Assembly: GCF_050107595.1 (NCBI RefSeq)
Contig: NZ_JBNILH010000004.1
Span: 124,001-188,000 of the forward strand
Direction: 5' to 3'
From: Bacillus_AB infantis_C
GTDB lineage: Bacteria > Bacillota > Bacilli > Bacillales > Cytobacillaceae
DNA length: 64,000 nucleotides
The position numbers and the translations under genes are program-made. Below, one piece after another: positions 42,936 through 51,842 of the stretch. Under the pieces are notes generated by a model. That model was not told the origin of the DNA and ran no database searches. It saw nothing but the letters and a program-made list of their open reading frames with translations. Within the stretch, counting starts at the first letter, position 1. Each line of letters starts with the position of its first letter.

Positions 42936-43294
42936 TGGTGGAGACGGTGGGAGTCGAACCCACGTCCAGAAACATCGCCACTTAAGCTTCTACGAGTGTA
43001 GTCAGCATATTTGCGTTTCGCTGCATCTTATGCCTGCTGACAGGCGTCCGTGCAGCTAGTCTGGTTGTTCTCTTCCTTCATCCTCAGACGGCGGAATCCG
43101 GCGTAGTCCACTTAGAGTGAGTCCCTTACCCTACCACATGGACGATGGAGGGAGGAACCGCTTAGCGCTATTAGGCAGCTAGAGCGAAGTTGTTTTGTTG
43201 TTTGCCAGTTATAGGCGTTGACGTTTTAACGAGGCCGATCCCCTCGACTCGCAACCTAAGCTCGAACTATCCCTGTCGAATCCGTAACGTCCCC
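42936..43294 (-). ncRNA. ssrA: Transfer-messenger RNA
   Basis: 359 nt. The 5' end GGGGACGTTACGGATTCGAC and the 3' end GTTCGACTCCCACCGTCTCC-ACCA are the conserved tRNA-like ends, with CCA encoded. The tag frame at 43171-43206 reads GKQQNNFALAA then TAA, so the full tag is A-GKQQNNFALAA. It rescues stalled ribosomes with SmpB, whose gene is directly upstream, and RNase R, whose gene is one further; all on the same strand. Confidence 0.97.
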
Positions 43295-43427
43295 ATATTG
43301 GGTAATGTGCATAAAGCATCATTTCCGCTGAGAAGTCGGTGCGAATCTTATTCTGCCACACGATTTGACGCCAGGAGCGCTCGAAATAGAAGAGCGTAAG
43401 TCAGGTAGCATCGCTGCTACAATACTT

Positions 43428-43455
43428 ATTATATCATATACAGTACGGATATCAA
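43428..43455 (-). promoter_or_regulatory. Promoter of ssrA
   Basis: TTGATA (43450-43455), 16-bp gap, TATAAT (43428-43433) on the minus strand. Transcription would begin near 43421, giving a precursor with a ~127-nt 5' leader that must be removed. The leader contains GTAGCAGCGATGCTAC and GAGCGC-type hairpins. Confidence 0.7.
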
Positions 43456-43471
43456 TTGTTAAGTCTTGGCT

Positions 43472-43939
43472 TTACATTTTCTGGCGTTCACGGAACGCAC
43501 GCTCGATATCGCGGCCTGCTTCTTTCTTTTTCAGCGTTTCACGTTTATCATAATTCTTTTTACCCTTTGCCAGGCCGATCAAAACTTTCGCAAAGCCATT
43601 TTTCAAATACATCTTCAGCGGTACGATAGAGTAGCCGGCTTCCTTTGTTTCGCCGATCAGCTTGCTGATTTCTTTATTATGAAGCAGCAGCTTTCTTGTC
43701 CTGAGCGGATCATGGTTGTACCGGTTTCCCTGCTCATAAGGGCTGACATGCATGTTGATGAGGAATATCTCGCCATTGATGATTCTGGCATAAGAATCCT
43801 TCAGCTGCACCCTGCCTGCGCGGATTGCCTTTATTTCTGTACCTTGCAGGACGATTCCCGCTTCATATGTCTCTTCAATGAAATAGTCGTGATTCGCTTT
43901 TTTATTCTGGGCGATAACCTTGCCCGTTCCCTTTGGCAT
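43472..43939 (-). CDS. smpB: SmpB, tmRNA-binding protein
   Basis: 155 residues, full length: IAQNKKANHDYFIEETYEAGIVLQGTEIKAIRAGRVQLKDSYA is the beta-barrel core, and the basic tail LIGLAKGKKNYDKRETLKKKEAGRDIERAFRERQKM reaches the ribosome decoding centre. The ATG at 43939 has AGAGGGGGAAG upstream; the open frame extends 19 codons further without support. Confidence 0.97.
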   Translation of the reverse strand: MPKGTGKVIAQNKKANHDYFIEETYEAGIVLQGTEIKAIRAGRVQLKDSYARIINGEIFLINMHVSPYEQGNRYNHDPLRTRKLLLHNKEISKLIGETKEAGYSIVPLKMYLKNGFAKVLIGLAKGKKNYDKRETLKKKEAGRDIERAFRERQKM

Positions 43940-44016
43940 ATGACTTCCCCCTCTATCTCTTACACTGATTTTACCAAAAATCTCTCCCTGCAACAATCAT
44001 GACGCTATATCGGAAA

Positions 44017-44041
44017 GGAGAGCCACATTGGATGGCTCTCC
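44017..44041 (-). terminator. Terminator after rnr
   Basis: GGAGAGCCA and TGGCTCTCC pair around seven bases on the minus strand, followed by TTTCCG; the T-run is short, so some read-through into smpB is likely. Confidence 0.65.
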
Positions 44042-44054
44042 CGGTTTCGGCTGT

Positions 44055-46397
44055 TTACCGTTTCTTCTTCTTCCGCTTCGCTTTCGGTGCATTTTCAAAA
44101 TGCTTTTTCTCTTTTCGGCCAGGTCCGCCGCTTTTGCCGTTAGAGCTGCCGCCGCGTCCTTTCGGGCCTTCGCCGGCTTTGCCCCTGCGCGGTTTCTTCT
44201 CTGTGCTGCCTGTCTTGAATACTCTTGGCGCCTCGCGGTCATCACGCTTGCGGGGACCTTTCATGCCAACAATTTCAAAATCAATGGAACGCTCATCTTT
44301 GTTAACGTTGATGACGCGGACCGTAATTTCGTCCCCAATGCGGAACACATTCCCGGTCTTCTCGCCGATCATTGCGAAATGGCGCTCATCATAGCGGTAA
44401 TAATCATCTGTCATATAGCTGACATGAATCAGCCCTTCAATAGTGTTCGGCAATTCGACGAACATGCCGAAGTTTGTAACTGAGCTGATGATGCCATCAT
44501 ATTCTTCGCCAATTTTATCAGCCATATATTCTGCTTTCTTCAGCTCATCTGTTTCCCTTTCAGCTTCGACCGCGCGGCGCTCCATATTGGAGGAATGCTC
44601 GGCAATATCAGGAAGCCTTGAATTCATCCGCTCTCTTGTTGCCTGGCTTAAATCGCCTTCAATCAGATAGGTGCGGATGAGCCTGTGGACAACCAGGTCC
44701 GGATAACGGCGGATCGGGGATGTGAAATGAGTATAGAACTCAGTCGACAGCCCAAAGTGGCCGAGGCTCTCAGGATCATATTTCGCCTGCTGCATCGAGC
44801 GCAGCATGACGGTTGAAATTACCATTTCCTCAGGTGTTCCCTGCACCTCTTCAATGATTTCCTGGAGGGCGCGAGGATGCACGGAGTTGGCCGTGCCTTT
44901 TACAATGTAACCGAAGTTTGTAATAAACTCGAAGAATCTTCTCAGCTTATCTTCCTTCGGATCCTCGTGGATACGGTAGATGAATGGAACATCCATCCAG
45001 TGGAAATGCTCGGCGACCGTTTCATTGGCTGCAAGCATAAATTCCTCGATGAGGCGCTCTGCCACAGAACGTTCGCGGAGTACGACATCACTTGGCTTTC
45101 CTTCTTCATCAACAAGAACCTTTGACTCTTTAAAATCAAAGTCGATGGCGCCGCGGCCCATCCGTTTCTTGCGGAGCACCGCCGCCAGCTCCTCCATAAG
45201 CTGGAACATCGGGACAAGCGGCTCATAGCGCTTCATCAGCTCTTCGTCTTTATCGGTCAAGATCTTGTTAACGTCATGATAAGTCATACGCTCTGTCGTT
45301 TTAATGACACTCTGGAAGATTTCATGATTGACCACTTCACCGGAGCTGTCCATTTCCATCTCACAGGAAAGGGTAAGGCGGTCAACCTGCGGATTTAGGG
45401 AGCAGATGCCATTGGATAATCTGTGCGGGATCATCGGGATGACCCGGTCCACCAAGTATACACTTGTCGCCCGTTCCTCTGCTTCCTGATCAATCGGAGT
45501 ATTCTCGCGCACATAATATGTCACATCGGCAATATGTACTCCGAGCTTATAGTTTCCGTTTTCAAGCTTCGTGACAGTAACCGCGTCATCCAAATCCTTC
45601 GCATCAGCGCCATCAATAGTCACAATAGTTTGATCGCGCAGGTCGCGCCGGTTTTTGATTTCACTTTCATCAATGCTGTCAGGTGTATCATTCGCCTGCT
45701 CCAGCACTTCTTTCGGGAATTCCATCGGCAGCCCGTGTTTGTGGATAACAGATAGAATATCGACGCCCGGATCATTTTTATGGCCGAGAATCTCAATGAC
45801 TTCCCCTTCGGCGCTCTTGCGCCCTTCCGGATACGTCGTCAGCTTGACAACAACCTTGTGCCCTTCTATGGCACCTTTGGAGGCAGATTTCGGGATAAAA
45901 ATATCGCTGGCGAACTTTTTGTCATCAGGAAGCACAAAGCCGAAATTCTTGCTTTCAACATATGTCCCGACTATCTGCTGAACGCCGCGCTCAAGAATCC
46001 TGACGACGGTCCCTTCACGCCTCTGTCCCGAAGACTCAGAAGAAACTCTCGCAAGGACAATATCGCCGTGCATGGCATTATTCGTCTCATTCGGCGGTAT
46101 GAAGATATCATCAAGGCCGGGCTCTTCAGGAATGACAAAAGCAAAGCCTTTCGCATGGCCGGACAGTTTACCTTTAATCAGATTCATTTTATCCGGCAGG
46201 CCGTAGCGGTTGCTCCGCGTCCGGACAACAAGGCCTTTCTGCTCCATGACCACAAGGGCCTTCACAAAGTCTTTAAAATCGGAAGAATCCTCAATTCCGA
46301 ATGCCTCCTCCATCTCCTGGACGGTCAAAGGCTTATATGCTTCATCTTTCATAAAGTGGAGAAGCTTATCCACGATTTGCTTAATATTATTTTCCAT
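44055..46397 (-). CDS. rnr: Ribonuclease R
   Basis: 780 residues. An N-terminal winged-helix/cold-shock region, then the RNB catalytic domain with TIDGADAKDLDDAVTV (four-Asp metal site, ~270-290), and a C-terminal S1 domain (EEYDGIISSVTNFGMFVEL, ~640-720) with a very basic Lys/Arg-rich tail (KRKKKKR). It degrades structured RNA 3' to 5', and with tmRNA it removes defective messages. It starts 27 bp downstream of the esterase gene. Confidence 0.97.
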   Translation of the reverse strand: MENNIKQIVDKLLHFMKDEAYKPLTVQEMEEAFGIEDSSDFKDFVKALVVMEQKGLVVRTRSNRYGLPDKMNLIKGKLSGHAKGFAFVIPEEPGLDDIFIPPNETNNAMHGDIVLARVSSESSGQRREGTVVRILERGVQQIVGTYVESKNFGFVLPDDKKFASDIFIPKSASKGAIEGHKVVVKLTTYPEGRKSAEGEVIEILGHKNDPGVDILSVIHKHGLPMEFPKEVLEQANDTPDSIDESEIKNRRDLRDQTIVTIDGADAKDLDDAVTVTKLENGNYKLGVHIADVTYYVRENTPIDQEAEERATSVYLVDRVIPMIPHRLSNGICSLNPQVDRLTLSCEMEMDSSGEVVNHEIFQSVIKTTERMTYHDVNKILTDKDEELMKRYEPLVPMFQLMEELAAVLRKKRMGRGAIDFDFKESKVLVDEEGKPSDVVLRERSVAERLIEEFMLAANETVAEHFHWMDVPFIYRIHEDPKEDKLRRFFEFITNFGYIVKGTANSVHPRALQEIIEEVQGTPEEMVISTVMLRSMQQAKYDPESLGHFGLSTEFYTHFTSPIRRYPDLVVHRLIRTYLIEGDLSQATRERMNSRLPDIAEHSSNMERRAVEAERETDELKKAEYMADKIGEEYDGIISSVTNFGMFVELPNTIEGLIHVSYMTDDYYRYDERHFAMIGEKTGNVFRIGDEITVRVINVNKDERSIDFEIVGMKGPRKRDDREAPRVFKTGSTEKKPRRGKAGEGPKGRGGSSNGKSGGPGRKEKKHFENAPKAKRKKKKR

Positions 46398-46424
46398 CTA
46401 TGCTATCCCTCCTATATAAAGGAT

Positions 46425-47171
46425 TTAAACAGTCCAATCCAGCGATTCCAGGAACTGATATACATCCTCATGCAGCTGATCCTTTTCCTTGTCCAATGTG
46501 ATGACATGACCGGACTCTTCATACCATTTCAGTTTTTTATTATCATTCTCCACTTCGCTGAAGATGATGTTGGCACTGTCGGTATTGATCATGGCATCAT
46601 GGCGTGCCTGCGCCACAAAAGTTGGGGAATAAATCATATCCACATGATTCCTCACATCGGCGATCAGCTCCTGCAGCGCTTTAAGTGTCTCCATCGGAGT
46701 TTTCCTGAATTCAGCCATTTCCTGTTCAATCTGCTCAGGGGATTTGCCTTCAAGCCTCTTATATTCGCTGGCATAGTGAAGGATGCCCTGATACATGACT
46801 TCCTCGCTCTTAATATACATTGGTGCACACATTGGAACGATACCCTTTATAGGAACAGTGTAACCTAATTTCAAGGAAAATACCCCGCCCAGCGAAAGCC
46901 CGGCAACAGCAATCTCATCATAGCCCTGGCCCTTCAGCAGCTCATAGCCTTCCATAACATCCTTCCACCAGTCCTCAGGCCCGGTATGGACCAGCTCCTC
47001 CGGCGGCACCCCGTGGCCCTTATACTGTGGTGCATGGCAAGTATATCCCTTGGTCTGCAAAAAGCGTCCAAGCATTCTTACATCCGCAGTATTGCCTGTA
47101 AAGCCGTGCAAAAGCAGGACAGCCCTTTTCCCGCCTTCAAAGGTAAATGGTTTCGGTGCAACAATCTTCAT
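46425..47171 (-). CDS. yvaK: Carboxylesterase (Est/YvaK)
   Basis: 248 residues, an alpha/beta hydrolase: VLLLHGFTGN oxyanion region near residue 20, nucleophile elbow GLSLGG near 93, Asp and His in QARHDAMINTDSANIIF and SGHVITLD. It matches the thermostable carboxylesterases of Geobacillus/Bacillus encoded between secG and rnr. It hydrolyses short-chain esters. Confidence 0.92.
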   Translation of the reverse strand: MKIVAPKPFTFEGGKRAVLLLHGFTGNTADVRMLGRFLQTKGYTCHAPQYKGHGVPPEELVHTGPEDWWKDVMEGYELLKGQGYDEIAVAGLSLGGVFSLKLGYTVPIKGIVPMCAPMYIKSEEVMYQGILHYASEYKRLEGKSPEQIEQEMAEFRKTPMETLKALQELIADVRNHVDMIYSPTFVAQARHDAMINTDSANIIFSEVENDNKKLKWYEESGHVITLDKEKDQLHEDVYQFLESLDWTV

Positions 47172-47306
47172 TTTGAAAACTCCTTTTGCTATGTAAATGA
47201 TTTCTAAGATAAGTTCAGCTTCCTTATTTTTAGCAAAGCCTCGCCCAACAATCCACTAAAACGGCTTAGTGGTGAAGATAGGAAAAATATTCCGTTTGGC
47301 GGCAAA

Positions 47307-47332
47307 TAAAAAACCTGACCTTCAGGGCCAGG
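47307..47332 (-). terminator. Terminator of secG
   Basis: CCTGGCC, CTGAA loop, GGTCAGG, then TTTTTT on the minus strand. Confidence 0.8.
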
Positions 47333-47343
47333 CAGCAGCTTCA

Positions 47344-47577
47344 TTATTTTACAAAATAAGCGACAGCAATTGTTAAAACAAAAAACAGTACAGATAACAC
47401 AATCGTTACACGGTGGAGTATAAGATCAAGCCCGCGCGCCTTTTGCTTGCCGAAAAGCTGCTCGGCACCACCTGAAATTGCGCCGGAAAGACCCGCACTT
47501 TTCCCTGATTGAAGAAGTACAACAACTATAAGAGCAACTGAAACAATAATCAACAGTGTAATTAAAAATGTGTACAT
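47344..47577 (-). CDS. secG: Protein translocase subunit SecG
   Basis: 77 residues with two membrane helices (~3-22 and ~55-75) and the conserved LLQSGKSAGLSGAISGGAEQLFGKQKARG between them. It assists SecYE in protein export. The ATG at 47577 has AGGAGGTG upstream; the GTG at 47586 is part of that site. Confidence 0.95.
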   Translation of the reverse strand: MYTFLITLLIIVSVALIVVVLLQSGKSAGLSGAISGGAEQLFGKQKARGLDLILHRVTIVLSVLFFVLTIAVAYFVK

Positions 47578-47807
47578 GAAGTCCACCTCCTGAAACGTAC
47601 AATCACATTATTCTTAATTTATCATATTTTGGCGGATTGGACAATAGCAATGTTAGGTGGAAGAGATTGAGGAGTTGCGGAAACATACAGAGGCTTGGTT
47701 GTTTTTCACTCTCTAAACCTGGAAGCGTTTCTTTAAGGGAGGAAAACGAGAGACAGGAAACGAATTAACAAGTAATGTCCTGTATCTTACCGTTAAGGAG
47801 GAAGGGT

Positions 47808-48773
47808 ATGATTGTAAAAGAGTTGACTGTCCCAGAGCGAATTCTTGCCCTGGAAGCTTTACTGCGGCGCCTGGAGGAAGGAAGTCCCGAATGGCTCCGT
47901 GTTAAGGAAGATCTCGCGAAACGCTGGGCGGGCTACTATGGTGAATTGTCCCTTGATTATTATTTATCGATGCTGCCCGAAAAAGAGCTTCTAGTACTGC
48001 ATGATTTGCGGATCGGCCTATCCGGCAGTTTTTTTCAAATTGACATCCTCGTCTTGCATGCTCATTTCGCACTTATCCTGGAGGTTAAAAATATTCTGGG
48101 CACCCTTTCATTTGATAAGCAATTCAGCCAGATGATCCGCACCCAGGATGAAAAAGAAGAAGGCTTCCCCAATCCGATTGCACAGGCAGAACATCATAAA
48201 AAACAGCTGGCCCGCTGGTTTGCGGAACGCAGCATCCCTCTCCCCGTCGAAGCCCTTGTTGTCATCAGCAAACCCTCCACTGTCCTCAAAGCGAACTCTC
48301 CAGCCATCAGCCGAACGGTCATCCACAGCCACCGCCTTCTTGGGAAGGTGGAAGAACTGAGCGGGCACTATCAGCAAGCCCTTATGGATGCGAAAGAGCT
48401 GAGAAAAACCTCCAAACTGCTGAGCAAACACCATACACCTGAAAGTATTGATATCTTGTCGAGGATGAGAATCAGCCCGGATAATGTGAGGATGGGTATC
48501 CATTGCGGCAGCTGCGGCCATATTCCTGCTGTAAGAGTATATGGGACGTGGCTGTGCCCGAAATGCGGGGCAAAGGACAAGTCTGCGCATATCGCGGCCT
48601 TGAAGGATTACTTCCTTTTGTTTGGGAAGGAGATCACGAATGGGGGATTTAGGGAGTTTGCGGGGGTGGAATCTGTTTTTGCTGCTTCCAGGCTATTAAA
48701 AGGAGCTGGTTTACCATCTAATGGAGAGAAAAAAGGAAAATCATACTTTGCTACGGAGGAATTTATGAAGTAG
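47808..48773 (+). CDS. NERD-domain nuclease-like protein with C-terminal zinc ribbon (copy 2)
   Basis: 321 residues, the same length as copy 1 at 9669-10634 and alignable end to end. NERD core: AGYYGELSLDYYL, LHDLRI, FFQIDILVL, LILEVKNILGT. Zinc ribbon: CGSC and CPKC near 238-258. Tail: AHIAALKDYFLLFGKEITNGGFREFAG, matching the copy-1 tail. The ATG at 47808 follows AAGGAGGAAGG; the open frame begins at 47775. The stop codon is followed within six bases by repeat array 3. Confidence 0.87.
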   Translation: MIVKELTVPERILALEALLRRLEEGSPEWLRVKEDLAKRWAGYYGELSLDYYLSMLPEKELLVLHDLRIGLSGSFFQIDILVLHAHFALILEVKNILGTLSFDKQFSQMIRTQDEKEEGFPNPIAQAEHHKKQLARWFAERSIPLPVEALVVISKPSTVLKANSPAISRTVIHSHRLLGKVEELSGHYQQALMDAKELRKTSKLLSKHHTPESIDILSRMRISPDNVRMGIHCGSCGHIPAVRVYGTWLCPKCGAKDKSAHIAALKDYFLLFGKEITNGGFREFAGVESVFAASRLLKGAGLPSNGEKKGKSYFATEEFMK

Positions 48774-48780
48774 GGAAATG

Positions 48781-48893
48781 TTTATTTGCGACTTTTTGGG
48801 GATATTTGCGACTTATTCGATATATTTGCGAGTCTCGTGATTTATTTGCGAGTTTTCAAATATATTTGCGACTTTCCAGATTTATTTGCGACT
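48781..48893 (+). repeat. Array of TWTATTTGCGAS cores at exactly 20-bp spacing (array 3)
   Basis: Six units start at 48781, 48801, 48821, 48841, 48861 and 48881, each step exactly 20 bp. TATTTGCGA is invariant in all six, the next base is C or G, and the one after it is always T. The seven remaining bases vary freely. It fills the gap between the NERD copy-2 stop and the eno terminator. Confidence 0.95.
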
Positions 48894-48940
48894 GCCCTCC
48901 GCGCTGGCCCAATCTCAAGCAAAACCCCACCCAACAAACC

Positions 48941-48971
48941 AAAAAAACACCAGCCCCCAAAGGCTGGTGTC
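48941..48971 (-). terminator. Terminator of the glycolytic operon
   Basis: ACACCAGCC and GGCTGGTGT form a 9-bp stem followed by TTTTTT on the minus strand, just after eno. Confidence 0.9.
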
Positions 48972-48985
48972 TCTCCCAAAAAGAA

Positions 48986-50281
48986 TTACTTCTTCAGGTT
49001 ATAAAAAGATTTCAATCCATCATATACAGCCAGATCGCCAAGCTCGTCTTCGATGCGCAGAAGCTGGTTATATTTCGCGATGCGGTCAGTACGGCTCATA
49101 GAACCGGTTTTGATTTGGCCTGCGTTTGTTGCAACAGCGATGTCAGCGATTGTGGCATCTTCTGTTTCACCTGAACGGTGAGATACAACTGCAGTGTAGC
49201 CTGCGCGCTTAGCCATTTCGATAGCTTCGAATGTTTCAGTCAGTGTACCGATCTGGTTCACTTTGATCAGGATGGAGTTGCCTACGCCCTGCTCGATACC
49301 TTGTGCAAGCTTCTTAGTGTTTGTTACGAAAAGGTCATCTCCGACAAGCTGAACTTTTCCGCCGATGCGGTCAGTCAGAAGCTTGTGGCCTTCCCAGTCG
49401 TTTTCATCCAGTCCGTCTTCGATTGAAAGGATTGGGAATTCGTTTACCAGCTCTTCGTAGAAGTTAACCATATCTTCTGAAGATAAGCCTGTGCGGCCTT
49501 CGCCTGCAAGATCGTATTTGCCTGTTTCTTTGTTGTAGAACTCAGAAGAAGCAACGTCCATGCCAAGAAGGATGTCTTTGCCTGGCTCATAGCCGGCGCT
49601 CTTGATTGCTTCGATGATTACTTCAAGTGCTTCGCGGTTAGAACCAAGGTTTGGAGCGAATCCGCCTTCGTCGCCGACTGCTGTGTTAAGGCCTTTGCCG
49701 GAAAGAACCTTCTTAAGCGCGTGGAATACTTCAGCACCCATGCGGATCGCTTCCTTGAAAGTAGGAGCTCCTACAGGAAGGATCATGAATTCCTGGAAGT
49801 CAACGTTGTTGTCAGCGTGTGATCCGCCGTTGATGATGTTCATCATTGGAGTTGGAAGCTGCTTCGCGTTGAATCCGCCAAGGTAGCGGTATAATGGCAG
49901 GCCTACAGATTCAGCTGCAGCGTGCGCACAAGCCATGGATACGCCAAGGATTGCGTTAGCGCCCAATTTGCCTTTGTTTTCAGTACCGTCAAGCTCGATC
50001 ATTGTGCGGTCGATTCCGACCTGGTCTGTTACATCCATGCCGATGATCGCTTCAGAGATCAGGTTGTTTACGTTGTCCACTGCATTTTGAACACCTTTTC
50101 CAAGGTAGCGGGACTTGTCGCCGTCGCGAAGCTCAACTGCTTCGTGCTCGCCTGTAGATGCGCCGGAAGGAACGATTGCTCTTCCGAAGAATCCTGATTC
50201 TGTTAATACTTCTACTTCAACTGTTGGGTTACCGCGGGAATCTAATACTTCGCGGGCATATACGTGCTGGATAAATGGCAT
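48986..50281 (-). CDS. eno: Enolase
   Basis: 431 residues, full length. GASTGEHEAVELRDGDKSRYLGKGV near residue 40, NGGSHADNNVDFQEFMILP near 150, and the active-site region SIEDGLDENDWEGHKLL and VSHRSGETEDATIADIAVA are intact. It converts 2-phosphoglycerate to phosphoenolpyruvate. Last gene of the cggR-gap operon. Confidence 0.98.
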   Translation of the reverse strand: MPFIQHVYAREVLDSRGNPTVEVEVLTESGFFGRAIVPSGASTGEHEAVELRDGDKSRYLGKGVQNAVDNVNNLISEAIIGMDVTDQVGIDRTMIELDGTENKGKLGANAILGVSMACAHAAAESVGLPLYRYLGGFNAKQLPTPMMNIINGGSHADNNVDFQEFMILPVGAPTFKEAIRMGAEVFHALKKVLSGKGLNTAVGDEGGFAPNLGSNREALEVIIEAIKSAGYEPGKDILLGMDVASSEFYNKETGKYDLAGEGRTGLSSEDMVNFYEELVNEFPILSIEDGLDENDWEGHKLLTDRIGGKVQLVGDDLFVTNTKKLAQGIEQGVGNSILIKVNQIGTLTETFEAIEMAKRAGYTAVVSHRSGETEDATIADIAVATNAGQIKTGSMSRTDRIAKYNQLLRIEDELGDLAVYDGLKSFYNLKK

Positions 50282-50309
50282 AGTAAAATCTCTCCTTAAA
50301 ATTGGATTA

Positions 50310-51842
50310 TTATTTTAGAATGGTTGTACCGGTCATTTCTACCGGCTTTTCAACTCCGAGCAGGTCAAGCATGGTTGGGGCAAGATCAGCAAGGATTCCG
50401 TCCTCGCGCAGCTCATCCCCTTCTTTTGTTACGATGACAGGCACCGGATTAGTGGTGTGGGCTGTCATCGGATTGCCTTCAAGAGTGACAACTTCGTCAG
50501 CATTTCCGTGGTCAGCTGTGATGATGGCATGACCGCCTTTTTGAATGATCAGGTCAACAATGCGGCCAAGGCATTCATCCACTGTTTCAATTGCTTTCAC
50601 TGTCGGCTCGAGCATTCCGGAGTGCCCGACCATATCAGGATTGGCAAAGTTCAGGATGATAGCATCAAAGTTATCGGCTTCTATTTCCTTCACGAGGGCA
50701 TCTGTCACTTCATATGCACTCATTTCAGGCTGAAGATCATAGGTTGCCACTTTTGGCGAATTGATGAGGATCCGTTCTTCGCCCGGGAATTTCTCTTCAC
50801 GCCCGCCGCTCATAAAGAATGTTACGTGCGGGTATTTCTCAGTCTCAGCGATGCGCAGCTGTTTAAGATCGTTCTGGGCCAAAACCTCGCCGATCGTGTT
50901 GTCCAGGTTATTAGGCTTGAACGCTACATAGCCGTCAACGGTTTCGCTGAAGTGAGTGAAGCAGACAAAGTGCAGATTCTGCGGGTGCCCAGGGCCCCTG
51001 TCAAAGGATCTGAAATCTTTGTTTGTAAATGTATTGGAAATCTGGATCGCACGGTCCGGGCGGAAATTGTAGAAAATGACTGAGTCATTATCTTCAATGG
51101 TTGCCACCGGCTCACCGTTTTCCCTCGTAATCACGGATGGAATGACGAACTCGTCAAAAATTCCGTTTTTATAGTTGTCTTCAACCAATTCAAGCGGATC
51201 GGAATAAGATGGTCCATCTCCGTACACCATCGCACGGTAGGATTTTTCCACACGGTCCCAGCGCTTGTCGCGGTCCATGGAATAGTAGCGCCCTGAGATG
51301 GTTGCAAATTCGCCTACTCCATATTCCTTGATTTTTTCCTGTGCTTCTTTGATATATTTCTCGGCTGTCTTCGGACCGACGTCTCGGCCGTCAAGGAAAC
51401 CGTGGATATATACCTTTTTCAGCCCCTCATCAGCAGCAAGCTTGAGCAGGGCGTACAGGTGGTGGATATGGCTGTGGACACCGCCGTCAGACAGAAGGCC
51501 AAACAGATGGAGAGCTTTATTGTTCTCCTTTGCATGGTTAATCGCGTCTAAAAAGGTTTGATTCTTTTCAAACTCGCCTTCACGGATGGCCACGTTAACC
51601 CTTGTCAGGCTTTGGTAGACGATCCTTCCGGCACCGATATTCAGGTGTCCTACTTCAGAGTTCCCCATCTGCCCTTCAGGAAGGCCGACTGCTTCACCGC
51701 TTGCCTGCAGAGTAGAGTGGGGATATTTGTTCCAATAACGTTCAAAGTTCGGTTTGTTCGCTTGAGCAACTGCGTTTCCCATCCGTTCGCCGCGCAGGGC
51801 GAATCCGTCCAGGATGATCAGTGCTACTGGGGATTTACTCAT
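50310..51842 (-). CDS. gpmI: 2,3-bisphosphoglycerate-independent phosphoglycerate mutase
   Basis: 510 residues. Alkaline-phosphatase-fold manganese enzyme: LIILDGFALRGE with the first Asp, catalytic Ser in MGNSEVGH near 62, HGFLDGRDVGPKTA, FYNFRPDRA, and metal ligands in NPDMVGHSG and TADHGNADE. It interconverts 3- and 2-phosphoglycerate. The ATG at 51842 (GGAGG upstream) overlaps the tpiA end by 8 bp. Confidence 0.97.
   Translation of the reverse strand: MSKSPVALIILDGFALRGERMGNAVAQANKPNFERYWNKYPHSTLQASGEAVGLPEGQMGNSEVGHLNIGAGRIVYQSLTRVNVAIREGEFEKNQTFLDAINHAKENNKALHLFGLLSDGGVHSHIHHLYALLKLAADEGLKKVYIHGFLDGRDVGPKTAEKYIKEAQEKIKEYGVGEFATISGRYYSMDRDKRWDRVEKSYRAMVYGDGPSYSDPLELVEDNYKNGIFDEFVIPSVITRENGEPVATIEDNDSVIFYNFRPDRAIQISNTFTNKDFRSFDRGPGHPQNLHFVCFTHFSETVDGYVAFKPNNLDNTIGEVLAQNDLKQLRIAETEKYPHVTFFMSGGREEKFPGEERILINSPKVATYDLQPEMSAYEVTDALVKEIEADNFDAIILNFANPDMVGHSGMLEPTVKAIETVDECLGRIVDLIIQKGGHAIITADHGNADEVVTLEGNPMTAHTTNPVPVIVTKEGDELREDGILADLAPTMLDLLGVEKPVEMTGTTILK

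Noticed and set aside
43190..43399. A plus-strand frame in the tmRNA region.
   Set aside because: The region is fully explained by the tmRNA on the other strand.
45780..46868. A 362-residue frame on the plus strand.
   Set aside because: It is antisense to rnr and the esterase gene, both with full conserved domains; no ribosome site.
48781..48893. Array 3 (and arrays 1 and 2) as CRISPR arrays.
   Set aside because: Cores are 9-12 bp and spacers 7-9 bp, far below CRISPR sizes; no cas gene is present and the cores are not exactly repeated in arrays 1 and 2.
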